Notes under the pieces: generated by a model
Told to the model about the DNA's origin: nothing
What the model saw: only the letters and a program-made list of their open reading frames with translations
Databases searched by the model: none
Position numbers and translations under genes: made by a program
Assembly (NCBI GenBank): GCA_019217005.1
Contig: JAHBNG010000128.1
Coordinates: 1-43,889, forward strand
Length of the DNA: 43,889 nucleotides
Direction: 5' to 3'
DNA from: Chloroflexi bacterium TSY
GTDB lineage: Bacteria > Chloroflexota > Anaerolineae > Caldilineales > Caldilineaceae
Shown here: piece by piece, positions 17,692 through 27,118 of the stretch
How the letters are laid out: every line of letters begins with the position of its first letter
Position numbering within the stretch: position 1 is the first letter of the stretch

Positions 17692-19854
17692 ATGAGTCGA
17701 GAGAAAAATACTGGTTTTCAAACAAAGCAAAGTAGAACAGCAGAAGCATCAGAATCCTTTGCGAATGAACAAAGTTCTGGAACCTCACCTATCTCTTCGT
17801 TAGAAACGTTCAAAACCGACTGTGTCGCGGGAAACATTCTCAATCTTCTCACCCATCTTGGGGTCGATTTGCGTGGTGCCGATCTATCTTATCTCTCAAT
17901 TCAACAAGCAGATTTACGAGGGGTAAACCTCCAGAACGTTGATCTCAGATACGCATCTTGCCAAAATACCATCTTTACCGAAACCTTTGGTAGCATTACG
18001 TCCGTAGCATTTAGTCCAAATGGCGAATTGGCAGCCGCTAGTTTTGCCAATGGAGATGCTCGCATTTGGCGGGTTGAGGACCGCCAACAACTGGCCAGTT
18101 GTGTCGGACACGCCGAATTTCTCTGGTCTGTTGCATTTCATCCAAGTGAGCAGATATTGGCAACTGGTGGCGAGGATCAGACAGTGCGGCTATGGGATGT
18201 TTCATCAGGGGAATGTCTCGCTATCTTAGATGGCCACAAAGACTGGGTAAAGGATGTTACGTTCAGTCACAATGGTGAACTCGTTGGTAGCTGCAGCAAC
18301 GATGGTACAGTTCGTCTGTGGGATGTCGAGACGGGAGATTGCTTGACAACCTATCAAGCACACGATGGTTGGGTTTGGGCAATGGCTTTCTCCCCGGACG
18401 ATCGACTCCTGAGCACAGCCGGTCATGAAGGTTTGTTGAAGATTTGGGATATTGCAACCGATGAATGTCTCCTGATCTTAGAAGGACACCAAGGTGCTAT
18501 TTGCTCAGTTGCTTTTAGTCAGACGAATCCCTGCCAGGTAGTAAGTGGTGGATTTGACGGCACTGTTCGCGTTTGGGATTTGACAGCAGGTGAAGCCATT
18601 ATACTAGAGGGGCACGCCAGCTCCATCTGGTCATTGACAGTGAGCCAAGATGGGAGATTCTGTGCAAGTAGTAGTGATGATCAGACAATTCGCATTTGGG
18701 ACATTGTCGAAAATGGAGTTGTTCGTACATTGCGTGGTCACAACAATCGCGTCTGGGCAACCGCTATCCATCCAAATGGAACCATGTTGATCAGCGGCAG
18801 CGATGATCAGACCATGCGCTTCTGGGATATGGCAACGGGGCAATCACTCCATACGCTGGAAGGGTATTCCAATCAAATCTGGTCCGTCGATTATGCTGCT
18901 GCTCAAGACATGTTGATCAGTGGCGGTGACGATAAACAGATTGTTTTGTGGAAGAATGCGACCGGCGAGAAAGCAGACCCTACGCCTGTTGTTTTTGGGG
19001 GGCATACGGATCGTGTCCGTTCTGTCCAGTTTAGCCTTGATGGTGAACTATTCGTCAGCGGGAGCGATGACCAAACGGTTCGTCTGTGGGACGTGGCGAC
19101 GCAACAATCCATTCATGTCTTGCAAGGGCATTCAAATCGAGTTTGGACTGCGGCCATCAGTCCCGATAAACGGATTCTCGCGAGCGGAAGCGAAGATCAG
19201 ACGATTCGTCTTTGGCGTGTTCAGAGCGGTCGTTGTTTTCGCATCATTCAGACCCAAAATCATCGAGTCTGGTCAGTTGCATTTCACCCAGACAACAGAC
19301 GTTTGGCCAGCGCAAGCGATGACCATGTCTTGCGTCTTTGGGACGTTCAAACAGGACAGTCTCTTGGGGAATTTGTTGGGCACCAAGGGCGTATCTGGTC
19401 TGTGAAATATACTCCTGATGGCTCTCGATTGGTCAGTGCCAGTGATGATCGCAATATATGCTTGTGGGATGTAGAAACAGGCGAACGACTCCGCACCATT
19501 CAGGGACATGACGATATGCCACGCTCAGTTGCAATTAGTCCAAATGGCAAGTTTGTGGCGAGTGGTGGCGACGACCAAACCGTTCGAATCTGGGATTTGG
19601 AAACAGGAAAGTGTCTTCGTGTCTTAGAAGGACATAATGGCAGCGTGCGTTCCGTGACCTTTGTCAACAATGAGACCCTCTTTAGCAGCGGTGACGATGA
19701 GATGGCTATGTTGTGGAACTTACCTGACGGGCATTGTCTCCAAACACTAAGAAGCGACCGTCCATATGAGCGCATGAATATCTATGCTCTATCAGGACTG
19801 ACCGATGCGCAGCGAAGCGCGCTGAGATTGTTGGGGGCCATTGAGGAAAATTAA
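17692..19854 (+). pseudogene. STAND receptor, C-terminal half (pentapeptide + 14 WD40)
   Basis: The sensor half of the protein cut by IS copy A. The native frame is already open from 17632 (LRQSSYELHS...) and runs through the apparent ATG 17692. Residues about 60-95 are pentapeptide-like (LRGADLSYL, ADLRGVNLQNVDLR). Fourteen WD40 repeats then follow at roughly 42-residue spacing, each with a GH/SVAFSPNG/LWD pattern, enough for two seven-bladed propellers that would bind the ligand. It ends with LTDAQRSALRLLGAIEEN. A downstream AAGGAGA leads into psuG 10 bases later. Alone it could yield a stable WD40 fragment from an internal start. Confidence 0.88.
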
Positions 19855-19863
19855 GGAGAAAAC

Positions 19864-20790
19864 TTGTCAGCCAAAGCACACAACAAAAAACCGACCGTTG
19901 CGCTCGAATCAACCGTCATCTCTCACGGTCTACCTTATCCGCGCAATCTGGACTTGGCACAAGAGATGGAAGCGATCGTCTGCGCAGCCGGCGCGATCCC
20001 CCGCACAATCGGCATTATTCATGGTCAACCAGTTGTTGGCCTGAGTGCTGAACAGATCGAGATGTTTGCGCTGGCTACAAAGGAGTGCGATGACGGAACA
20101 ATTGTCCAATCGAGCAAACCTGTCCGTAAAATTAGTCGCCGGGACCTGCCAGTGGCCGTTGCGCGGTGCTGGCACGGTGCAACGACAGTCGCAACCACCA
20201 TGTGGATCGCACAGAAGGCTGGGATCGAGGTCTTTGCGACAGGTGGAATCGGTGGTGTTCATCGTGGAAACGGCACCGATATTAGTGCCGATCTGCAAGA
20301 GTTGGCTCAAACGTCGGTGATTGTGGTCTGTGCTGGTGCCAAGGCGCTACTCGACCTGCCTGCAACGCTCGAATATTTGGAGACGGTTGGTGTAACGGTT
20401 GTCGGTTTTGGGAGCGATGCGTTTCCTGCCTTTTACAGTCGGGAAAGCGGATTAACCGTTGACGTCCGATGCGATTCGGCACAGGAGATCATTGACATCT
20501 GGCTTGCCAAACAAACGCTCGAGTTACCAGGTGGTTTACTTGTTGCAGTACCAGTTCCGGAAGAGGAAGAGATTCCAGCGGCAGAAATTGAACCAGCCAT
20601 CCTCCAAGCCGTATCGGATGCTGAACAACAAGGCCTGCGATCAGCCGAAGTCACGCCTTATTTGTTGGCACGCATTGGAGAATTGACGGGAGCACGGAGT
20701 GTACGAGCAAATCTTGCGTTGCTCAAGAATAATGCGCATGTAGCAGCGAAGATTGCGGTTGCGTTGGTAAATTCCAGAGCAGATCGTTAG
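19864..20790 (+). CDS. psuG: Pseudouridine-5'-phosphate glycosidase
   Basis: A 308-residue PsuG that reversibly splits pseudouridine 5'-phosphate into uracil and ribose 5-phosphate, in pseudouridine breakdown. Family motifs are ALESTVISHGLPYP, GATTVATTMW, FATGGIGGVHRG, CAGAKALLDLPATLEYLET (with the catalytic lysine), FYSRESGL and NLALLKNNAHVAAKIAVAL. The start is TTG 19864, chosen because AAGGAGA sits 5 bases upstream at about 19852-19858. No psuK kinase is adjacent. The strong terminator at 20815-20845 closes the transcript. Confidence 0.93.
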   Translation: MSAKAHNKKPTVALESTVISHGLPYPRNLDLAQEMEAIVCAAGAIPRTIGIIHGQPVVGLSAEQIEMFALATKECDDGTIVQSSKPVRKISRRDLPVAVARCWHGATTVATTMWIAQKAGIEVFATGGIGGVHRGNGTDISADLQELAQTSVIVVCAGAKALLDLPATLEYLETVGVTVVGFGSDAFPAFYSRESGLTVDVRCDSAQEIIDIWLAKQTLELPGGLLVAVPVPEEEEIPAAEIEPAILQAVSDAEQQGLRSAEVTPYLLARIGELTGARSVRANLALLKNNAHVAAKIAVALVNSRADR

Positions 20791-20814
20791 TCGTCGCTAG
20801 TCCCACTTGATCTG

Positions 20815-20845
20815 AAAAAGCCGAGTGACAAACACTCGGCTTTTT
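20815..20845. terminator. Bidirectional intrinsic terminator
   Basis: AAAAAGCCGAGTG (20815-20827), loop ACAAA, CACTCGGCTTTTT (20833-20845): a perfect 13-bp stem with a U-run on each strand. It serves psuG (plus) and the PspC-domain gene (minus), which converge here. Confidence 0.92.
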
Positions 20846-20875
20846 CTGGGTTATTTCTATTTTTCGGCAACGTTC

Positions 20876-21739
20876 CTACGATGCGCCGTTGATCGTCCCT
20901 TCGACAACCTGGACATCCTGAGCCTCCTTTTCATAGGAAGCTGTCTCTTTCACAGGTGTATCCTGGAGAAAGAAGGCCGTGACCAAGTAGACGAAAACAC
21001 CCATGCCGACGCTTCCAATGCTGAATGCACCCCAGACGATGCGGACGAAGTTTGCATCGATATTAAATTTTTCACCAATGCCACCACAGACACCCAGAAA
21101 CATACGGTTGTCACGACTGCGAGTCAGTGGAATCGTTTGCCGGATGCGGTCGATGCCGCTTTTCATTTCGTTCCGATTGGGCATGCGATTGTTGACCTGC
21201 GTGCGGAACTGGCTGGTGGCGTTGTCGAGTCGATCACGCCAGTGTTGACCACTTTTGCGGTTGAGCAGCAGGAAACCTGCGCCGATTAGCACTGCGGGCC
21301 AGAAAATGACGCCGACGATTGCCCAAATGCCAACCCAAATCCAGGGCAAAATGCCGATGTTCGAGAGCAACCAGAGCACGCCGAGGCCGATTAACACAAA
21401 CGCAACCCAGCCCAAACTCCGCTCATTCAATTCGATGATGGCTGGCTGTACTTGTCCCTGCTTGGCTGTGCCGACAGGCAGAAGCAGCAGCAACGCCAGG
21501 TAGACCATAAATCCACCGCCACCTGTTATAAGCGTTGCGATGACCCAGAAGATGCGCACCAGAACGGGGTCGATTCCGAGAAAATTTGCAATCCCACCAC
21601 AAACACCGCCGACTAGTTTATGATCGGGATGGCGGTAAAGCATGTTGGGATATCGACTACTCTTGGTTGTTTCATTATTCTCAACATTTTCGACTGGAAT
21701 AGATTCAGTTTGCTCGTTGTTCATTTGTTTTTCTTCCAC
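20876..21739 (-). CDS. Membrane protein with two PspC domains
   Basis: About 283-287 residues. A PspC domain at about 30-95 (HPDHKLVGGVCGGIANFLGIDPVLVRIFWV) is followed by two or three membrane segments (WVAFVLIGLGVLWLL, WVGIWAIVGVIFWPAVLIGAGFLLL), a soluble linker, and a second PspC domain at about 205-265 (NRMFLGVCGGIGEKFNIDANFVRIVWG). PspC proteins act in phage-shock/envelope-stress responses. The longest frame begins with GTG 21739, but ATG 21724 (MNNEQTESIP) has a GGAAG ribosome site 9 bases upstream and is the likelier start. The duplicated PspC layout at both ends is unusual. Confidence 0.85.
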   Translation of the reverse strand: MEEKQMNNEQTESIPVENVENNETTKSSRYPNMLYRHPDHKLVGGVCGGIANFLGIDPVLVRIFWVIATLITGGGGFMVYLALLLLLPVGTAKQGQVQPAIIELNERSLGWVAFVLIGLGVLWLLSNIGILPWIWVGIWAIVGVIFWPAVLIGAGFLLLNRKSGQHWRDRLDNATSQFRTQVNNRMPNRNEMKSGIDRIRQTIPLTRSRDNRMFLGVCGGIGEKFNIDANFVRIVWGAFSIGSVGMGVFVYLVTAFFLQDTPVKETASYEKEAQDVQVVEGTINGAS

Positions 21740-22039
21740 AAGTAACCCACCTATATGTATGTCTATGGTTTAGCGAATCAAGAAGTAAAATGACTTTGCG
21801 AAAGATAACGTCTTTGGCAGATCAAAAAGTATTTTCTACTTGTAAACCTTTTCGCGAAGCCCTTTCGAATTTGACTTTGCTAGCTTGTCTATTCATCATT
21901 ACGTAGGTTTTGAAAAAAGGTTTCAGATTTCGAAAAAATCTAATAGCCACATCATTTAAACTTCGGACAATCGTCTCTCGATAAAAACCGTTCCGATTGT
22001 CCGAAGTCTAAGTGGCGTCTCTATAAGTGATTCAACATC
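21740..22039. other. Intergenic region with one hairpin
   Basis: No gene is seen in this A/T-rich 300 bases between divergent genes. The only structure is the hairpin at 21960-22007. Confidence 0.5.
21960..22007. repeat. Perfect 14-bp inverted repeat
   Basis: ACTTCGGACAATCG (21960-21973) and CGATTGTCCGAAGT (21994-22007) enclose a 20-base loop TCTCTCGATAAAAACCGTTC. It resembles the hairpin at 24691-24744 in having CAATCG at the stem top and TCTCGA in the loop, so the two may be one REP-like family. Confidence 0.65.
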
Positions 22040-22798
22040 TTGCTCGACGACATTCTCCAGCAAACTACACATCGTCCGTGGTCCCTGCCATCTAGCCCCT
22101 GGATCATGACCCAACGCTGGCTCGATCTGCTCTTTGCCCATTGGCCGATCTCACCCGATATTCTGCGTGCTCGTATCCCCCCACAGCTCATGCTGGACAC
22201 ATTCGACGGCCAAGCATGGGTGGGCGTCGTGCCTTTCCGCATGAGCAACGTCCGCTTGCGTTGGACCCCATCTCTGCCTTGGCTGTCGGCATTTTCCGAA
22301 CTCAATGTCCGTACCTATGTCAAATCTCACGACGAACGTGCTCCCAAACCTGGCGTCTACTTTTTTAGTCTAGATGCGGCCAATCCTGTGGCGGTTGCCG
22401 TCGCACGCAGATGGTTCAAGCTACCATACTTTCGGGCACAGATGACGCTGAAGGAGCAGGAAAATCGCATTTCCTATCAAAGTACACGAACACACAGAGG
22501 TACAGCACAAGGGGCTTTTCGTGGCTCATATGCACCGATTGGGATTGTGACACAATCGATTCCCGGTACGCTTGAACATTGGTTGACGGAACGCTACTGC
22601 CTTTATACCATAGATGGGAAAGAGACTATACTGCGGGGAGATATCCATCATAAACCATGGCCACTCCAAGCAGCAGAAGCAGAGATCGAAGTGAATACAG
22701 TAGCAGCAGCCAGCGGCATTTCGCTCCCCGACGCATCACCGCTTCTCCATTTTGCACGCCAGTTGGATGTGATTGTTTGGCCCATCAAAAGAACATAG
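22040..22798 (+). CDS. DUF2071 (YqjF-like) protein
   Basis: A 252-residue protein of the DUF2071/YqjF family. Motifs are TQRWLDLLFAHWPISPDILRARIP, GQAWVGVVPFRM, LPWLSAFSELNVRTYV, GVYFFSLDAANP and EHWLTERYCLYT. It belongs to the acetoacetate-decarboxylase-like fold superfamily and has no established function. The start could also be ATG 22106 (MTQRWL), which begins right at the conserved part; the 22-residue N-terminal extension is weakly conserved. It is a single gene with no clear operon partners. Confidence 0.88.
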   Translation: MLDDILQQTTHRPWSLPSSPWIMTQRWLDLLFAHWPISPDILRARIPPQLMLDTFDGQAWVGVVPFRMSNVRLRWTPSLPWLSAFSELNVRTYVKSHDERAPKPGVYFFSLDAANPVAVAVARRWFKLPYFRAQMTLKEQENRISYQSTRTHRGTAQGAFRGSYAPIGIVTQSIPGTLEHWLTERYCLYTIDGKETILRGDIHHKPWPLQAAEAEIEVNTVAAASGISLPDASPLLHFARQLDVIVWPIKRT

Positions 22799-23114
22799 CG
22801 GTTCGATAGGATCTCATGTGGCTGACGTTCCCGCACTCGCCAGACGAAGATTCGCCTTCGAGACTTTTTGTGGCGAGTGCCGGGAACATTCTCTGTCTAC
22901 TACCTGAATTCCAAAAGAGCCAACTTAGCTTGATAGAACACTTTGTCCAAGCAGCATGAAAATTGTCGTCATACCGATCCCCCAAATATGTAGGTTAGAA
23001 ACTGAAAACGTTGCTGAAGAAAACAGTCTTTCTTAGACAGTTCGCTAAGATTCTGTAACATATTCCTTATATATGTTGAGATATACTCAGTAGATAAACA
23101 TGCGGTGAGCCAAC
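22799..23114. other. Intergenic region with a hairpin upstream of an IS110 element
   Basis: No gene is seen. It contains the inverted repeat at 22827-22887 and, after about 23000, A/T-rich sequence leading into the second IS110 element, whose left end cannot be placed exactly. Confidence 0.5.
22827..22887. repeat. Inverted repeat, 16/17-bp arms
   Basis: GTTCCCGCACTCGCCA (22827-22842) mirrors TGGCGAGTGCCGGGAAC (22871-22887) with one extra base. A small inner palindrome CGAAGATTCGCCTTCG lies in the loop. It is 28 bases past the DUF2071 stop, so it may act in 3'-end formation. Confidence 0.6.
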
Positions 23115-23321
23115 ACAACAGGGGATGAAAAATGTGTTAAAGTGTGGTGGCAGCCGCCGAACAGAAATCGGGAAAGGTCCGTGGTCAAGTAAAGAACGCT
23201 CAGTAGCTAGATTGGTGTACACCGACGCACCACGGGATGTGGACGTTCCTCGGGACGAAACACGCAGGGCAGACTGTGCTCACAATCGGGTACACATAAG
23301 CGGCTGCGAAAGGAAAGGAAG
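23115..23321 (+). ncRNA. Candidate bridge RNA leader of second IS110 element
   Basis: Non-coding, G/C-rich and stem-forming sequence directly 5' of an IS110 transposase. CCGTGGT near 23179-23185 pairs with ACCACGG near 23229-23235. GGTGTACACC (about 23214-23223) is a palindrome, and GCAGCCGC near 23149 mirrors GCGGCTGC near 23301-23308. The position is that expected for IS110-group bridge RNA. Boundaries and guide loops are not determined. Confidence 0.4.
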
Positions 23322-24549
23322 ATGGAAGTGATGTTTCCGAAGTGCAGCGGCCTGGATGTTCACAAGCGGATGGTAGTGGCGTGTGTGGTAGATGAATCAG
23401 GGAGGATGGAGCAGGTGCGCAAGCGATTTGGGACAACGACGGTCGAGTTGGAGGGGGTTGAGGTCGTGGCTGTCGTCGTATGGGATCACGCATGTGGCGA
23501 TGGAGAGTACGGGAGTGTATTGGAAACCGATCTACAATGTGTTGCATGAGCATTTTGAGGTCTGGATTGTGAATGCCCGCCATCTGGCACAGGTGCCTGG
23601 TCGCAAGACGGATGAGAGCGATGCGGCCTGGATCACGAAACTGATGAGTTATGGACTGCTGGAGCGCAGTTTCATTCCAGATGTGGAGCAAAGGGACTTG
23701 CGAGACCTGACGCGCTATCGGACGCGTCTCTTGCAAGAGAAGAGTGCGGCAGTCAATCGCCTGCATAAGGTGTTGGAAGATGCCAACGTCAAGTTGGGAT
23801 CGGTGGTCACGAGCATCCAAGGTGTATCGGCACGCCAGATGATCGAGGCCCTGATTGCAGATGAGATGGACCCAGAAGCCATGGCTGACTTGGCACAAAA
23901 GCGGCTGCGGGCCAAGATTCCCCAGTTGGTTGATGCGTTGACGGGACTGGTCCGTCCTCATCATCGTTTTATGCTGCAAGAAGTTCTGCATCATCTCGAT
24001 CACCTGAATGTACGCATTGATGCCCTCAATCAACAGATTGGGGTCCTCATGGCTCCGCATGCTGACCTCATCGCACGCCTAGATGCCATTCCCGGTGTGG
24101 GGCGAGTCGTCGCCGAGATAATTCTGGCGGAGATCGGTCCCTCGGTCGAAAGCTGGCCCTCAGCTAAGAAACTGGCCTCCTGGGCTTGTGTCTGTCCTGG
24201 CAACAACGAATCGGCGGGCAAACGCAAGAGTGGTCGCCGACGAAAGGGCCAGAAATGGTTAGTCACCGCCCTCGTTGAAGCGGCTTGGGCCGCCTCTCGC
24301 ACCAAGGACACCTATCTCGCCGCACAGTTCCACCGTCTCAAGGCACGACGCGGAGCCAAGCGGGCAGCTATTGCCGTGGCCCATTCCATCTTGACCATCG
24401 TCTATCATCTCATCGACAAGCCCGATGCCGTCTTTGAAGAACTCGGCGGCGACTTCTTTCTCAAACGACGCAAGGAGCATGCACAAGCCGGCGCACTCAA
24501 AACCCTCGAGTCCCTCGGCTTCAAGGTTTTCTTGGCACCGACCGCCTAA
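23322..24549 (+). pseudogene. Second-type IS110-family transposase, one frameshift
   Basis: A different IS110-family transposase from the one at 1570. The N-domain shows GLDVHKRMVVACVVD, VAMESTGVYWKPIYNVL and VPGRKTDESDAAWI. The C-domain shows LDAIPGVGRVVAEIILAEIG and LASWACVCPGNNESAGKRKSGR. The first 46 codons are in one frame from ATG 23322 (GGAAAGGAAG upstream). The rest continues in the frame of 23392-24549 after TTVELEG, which needs one G fewer in the G5 run at 23453-23457. Full length would be about 408 residues, normal for the family. With only this single indel, a sequencing error or a very recent mutation is plausible. Confidence 0.88.
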
Positions 24550-24879
24550 GTACGGTGCTCACTACAACTGATTTGCGTTGGGCACAGGCAACGACGCCAC
24601 CCACTCTGGCGGGTCAACTTGGACCCGCTTCTTATTCAACGCGGCCTTTAACCCCTCTCTCTCTTCTCTTGCTGCCCTTTTTTTCAGGGCAGACCGCAAT
24701 CGTCTCATTCTCGAGCGGAGCAAAGAATCTAACGATTGCGGTCTACTGATACTGTTTTCATAGGATAATTGCACGATTTCATTACGATAATCGTGTGGTT
24801 CTTGTCATAATTTTGCTCTGAAACGTCAATGATAACGTTTTCTATCGAAAATCAAATCGGAACAGTGAAGTAACCAAAG
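24550..24879. other. Intergenic region with hairpin
   Basis: No gene is seen in these 330 bases between the IS110 transposase and the sulfotransferase relic. They contain the hairpin at 24691-24744. The IS110 right end must lie in the first part. Confidence 0.5.
24691..24744. repeat. Perfect 13-bp inverted repeat
   Basis: AGACCGCAATCGT (24691-24703) and ACGATTGCGGTCT (24732-24744) enclose a 28-base loop that includes TCTCGAGC. See the similar element at 21960-22007. Confidence 0.65.
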
Positions 24880-25542
24880 ATGACCGAGCATCAATATCTA
24901 CTTATTGTCGGTACGCCAAAGTCAGCCACGACATCTCTTTTTCGTTATCTGGCCGATCATCCGGATGTTTGTTGTGCCAATCGCAAAGAGACCTATTTCT
25001 TTGCCCGCGAGTTGGGGTGGTTCATTTTAGGCGGACAATTAGGTTTACATTTTTGCAAAGAGAAAAGATGTTTATATTTTCTACTTTGAGCCATGCTCAG
25101 GCAGAAAATGACCTCATATAGATTTTTATCTATGTATCAAAAGTGTAAACCTAATTCTGAACCACCCCCGCGAGTTTGACGCCAAAAACCTTTGTCGGTT
25201 AAACGCCACAGCAGATGCATTCCAATCATACTTTTTGCCAATCTACGGAAGATTGCGTTACAAAATACAGCAACACACAGATTGTTTGAAAGATTCATCG
25301 ATGTGGGCAAGTCAACAATTCATCGGATAATCAGTCAAAAAACAACCGAAGAGAAACTTTTCAAGCCCACTGTACGTGCAACTCTGATCAATTATTATGA
25401 GCCTTTCAATCGGGCACTTGCAGAGAAATTGCGCTGTCCTCTACCGTGGAAATCGTTTGCAGAAAATGTCGCTCCACGTGAAAGACTCACTAGATCCCAT
25501 CTGTACCTGCCCTGTCCTCAACCTAATAGACAAAACAAATAG
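24880..25542 (+). pseudogene. Sulfotransferase relic, interrupted by a MITE
   Basis: The N-terminus has the PAPS-binding pattern of sulfotransferases (LLIVGTPKSATTSLFRYLADHPDV...KETYFFARE). A 150-bp insertion follows (25016-25166), then FDAKNLCRLNATADAFQSYFLP. Further on, in another frame, comes a sulfotransferase-like C-terminus (FERFIDVGKSTIHRII, KPTVRATLINYYEPFNRALAEKL). The catalytic middle is largely missing: total length is about 500 coding bases against roughly 850-900 for the family. It is clearly non-functional. Confidence 0.8.
25014..25166. mobile_element. MITE of about 151 bp with target duplication
   Basis: The terminal inverted sequences are GGTGGTTCA plus AATTAGGTTTACA on the left (from 25016) and TGTAAACCTAATTCTGAACCACC ending at 25166 on the right; the left side has a 10-base insertion within the repeat. 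CCCGCGAGTT occurs immediately on both sides (25004-25013 and 25167-25176), a 10-bp direct repeat that restores the reading frame ...FARE-FDAK when one copy and the element are removed. There is no coding capacity, so it needs a transposase elsewhere. Confidence 0.8.
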
Positions 25543-25560
25543 AAGTTAGACGATGAGAGA

Positions 25561-25585
25561 AGGCATTCTCTATTACACGCAGTAG
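25561..25585. repeat. 25-bp terminal inverted repeat, left copy
   Basis: AGGCATTCTCTATTACACGC plus AGTAG is the inverse of 29127-29151 with one mismatch. The two copies bracket the fused tyrosine recombinase gene on both sides. On the plus strand the left copy reads ...LYYTQ-stop after a short ATG. Confidence 0.8.
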
Positions 25586-25626
25586 ACATAAAAGTTAAAG
25601 TGGTTGCTGTTGAAAAGTTGATTCAA

Positions 25627-27118
25627 CTTTACTTTCTGGTAAAAGAAAAGAGATGAGGTGAGAAATGTGACAAAAAGCGGTTAGCAGTTCATCCTAAAGG
25701 TAGAGAACCCAAAAAGGAGGAAGGAATGCTAACCGCGCCAGAAATAACTATAGCAGTACTGATGAATGTATTGCAAGTAACGCGCCGATGGGAACAAACG
25801 TAAATGTAATGCGTCTGATGTGGGCAATGCTGAATGGGTCGTTTCTGAAAAGTCGAGGAGCAATCCATAGCGCATTGAAAGAAAGCGGGTTTGAAGATGA
25901 GGAGCTCCGGCGAAGCTGGTGGAGCTTTCGATATGGATCATGGGATATCACAAGTCTGCTGGGGTCGTGGCAAGAAGAAGTGGAAAGGGAATGGGAGGCA
26001 AAAAAGTTAGAAGGGTACCGAGTGAAAAGCATAGATATCACAGGGTTCTGGCGACCGAAGCTGCAAGGGAAAGTGAACCGACTCTATAACTCAACGGCTC
26101 GTCGGCATTGCCCGCGCTCATCTTTGGAGTGATGATAAGCTCGGGGAGATAGGCGGGAAGCGAGTGCCACTGCTCAAGGCAATCATGAGATGCACGGTTG
26201 GAACAAAGGAAAGTGAGTTTCGGAAAAGCTGCTGACAGAGACGAAGAAATCACTGGAGTCAGACGAAGTGGCGGTGGTCGATGCCGGGTTTACAATCAGA
26301 GAAATGCTAGAAAGCGGCATAGACCGATTTGTCCTGCGGGAAGCCATTAACTGCACAGTGCGCCGCAATGAGTTCCCCAAACGCAAAGAAAAGGCAGACC
26401 ACCTGAATATGGTGATATTGTGCGTCCGCTCTCGCAGCTATAAGGGAAAGCGACTCGAGGCTACAACTCCGGACTCGTCTGGTCGCTTTCTATAGTGGTC
26501 GCCTGATTTGCTATCAAGCATGGCACAATCTCGTCCCCAGAACAACCAAGGTGGATACAGCCAACCGTACCTACTCGATTTACGTCATTCAGGATCCGGC
26601 CTACAACACACCTTTGGTTTTGGCGACCGTTATGACTTTGCAGCCTGAAACCATTTATCTTGTCTACCTGGAACGCTGGCCTGTTGAACCTCCCCCCTTG
26701 GCTTCCAAGCAGATGATTGGCTTACATCGTCAATTTGTTCATGCCGATGAGGCTTGTTTCCGCTTACCTGAACTGGGGCTGCTGGCTGGCAATCTTCTTT
26801 CCCATTTAGCCGCTTCTCTTCCTCCCATACCGACTGGCTACTGGGATCGAGAGCCTCAATCCACTCCCGGCAGGCTGCGCCGTGTTCTCTCGAGTGCTCT
26901 TTTTCCAACTCCTGACCAACTCGACCCTGACTTTCGGAAAAAGGCCTCGGTTTCACACCATTTCCCTAAAGGCGTTCTCGCTCATCGCCGCCTCAATGCC
27001 GCTGCTTAAACTAGCCGAGCACTATTTTTACATTTTATCCCGTTTTTTCAGGGTGGATTCTTTTTTCCGCCCCTTTCGGTTTGCCCTTTGTCACTCAAGC
27101 CTTTACCAGAAAGTAAAG
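25627..27118. mobile_element. 1.5-kb DDE insertion sequence, copy B
   Basis: Ends CTTTACTTTCTGGTAAA at 25627 and its inverse ending 27118. It is flanked by the perfect 5-bp direct repeat TTCAA at 25622-25626 and 27119-27123, which fixes the target duplication length of this IS as 5 bp. Orientation is opposite to copies A, C and D. It is inserted in the 3' end of the double recombinase gene. Confidence 0.95.
25726..27009 (+). pseudogene. DDE transposase of IS copy B, disrupted
   Basis: Same transposase as copy A, starting at ATG 25726 after AAAAAGGAGGAAGG. Copy-specific lesions: two extra bases near 25784 (AACGCGCCGATGG where the others read AACGCCGATGG) and one base short in the G-run after ATAAGCTC near 26140 (4 G instead of the 5 that keep the frame). 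Further changes occur near 26230 (a missing T in the GCTT run) and near 26490. The 3' half from VDTANRTYSIYV to RLNAAA is open. Confidence 0.8.

Noticed and set aside
17990..19740. Repetitive DNA from WD40 units as a DNA repeat array
   Set aside because: The repetition is at protein level (about 42 codons per unit) with diverged bases; it is explained by the WD40 domain.
22785..22985. 66-codon minus-strand frame downstream of DUF2071
   Set aside because: It crosses the hairpin at 22827-22887 and has no recognisable sequence feature.
24880..25166. MITE ends as a Rho-independent terminator
   Set aside because: The arms are 150 bp apart, are flanked by a direct repeat and interrupt a coding frame, which fits an insertion much better.
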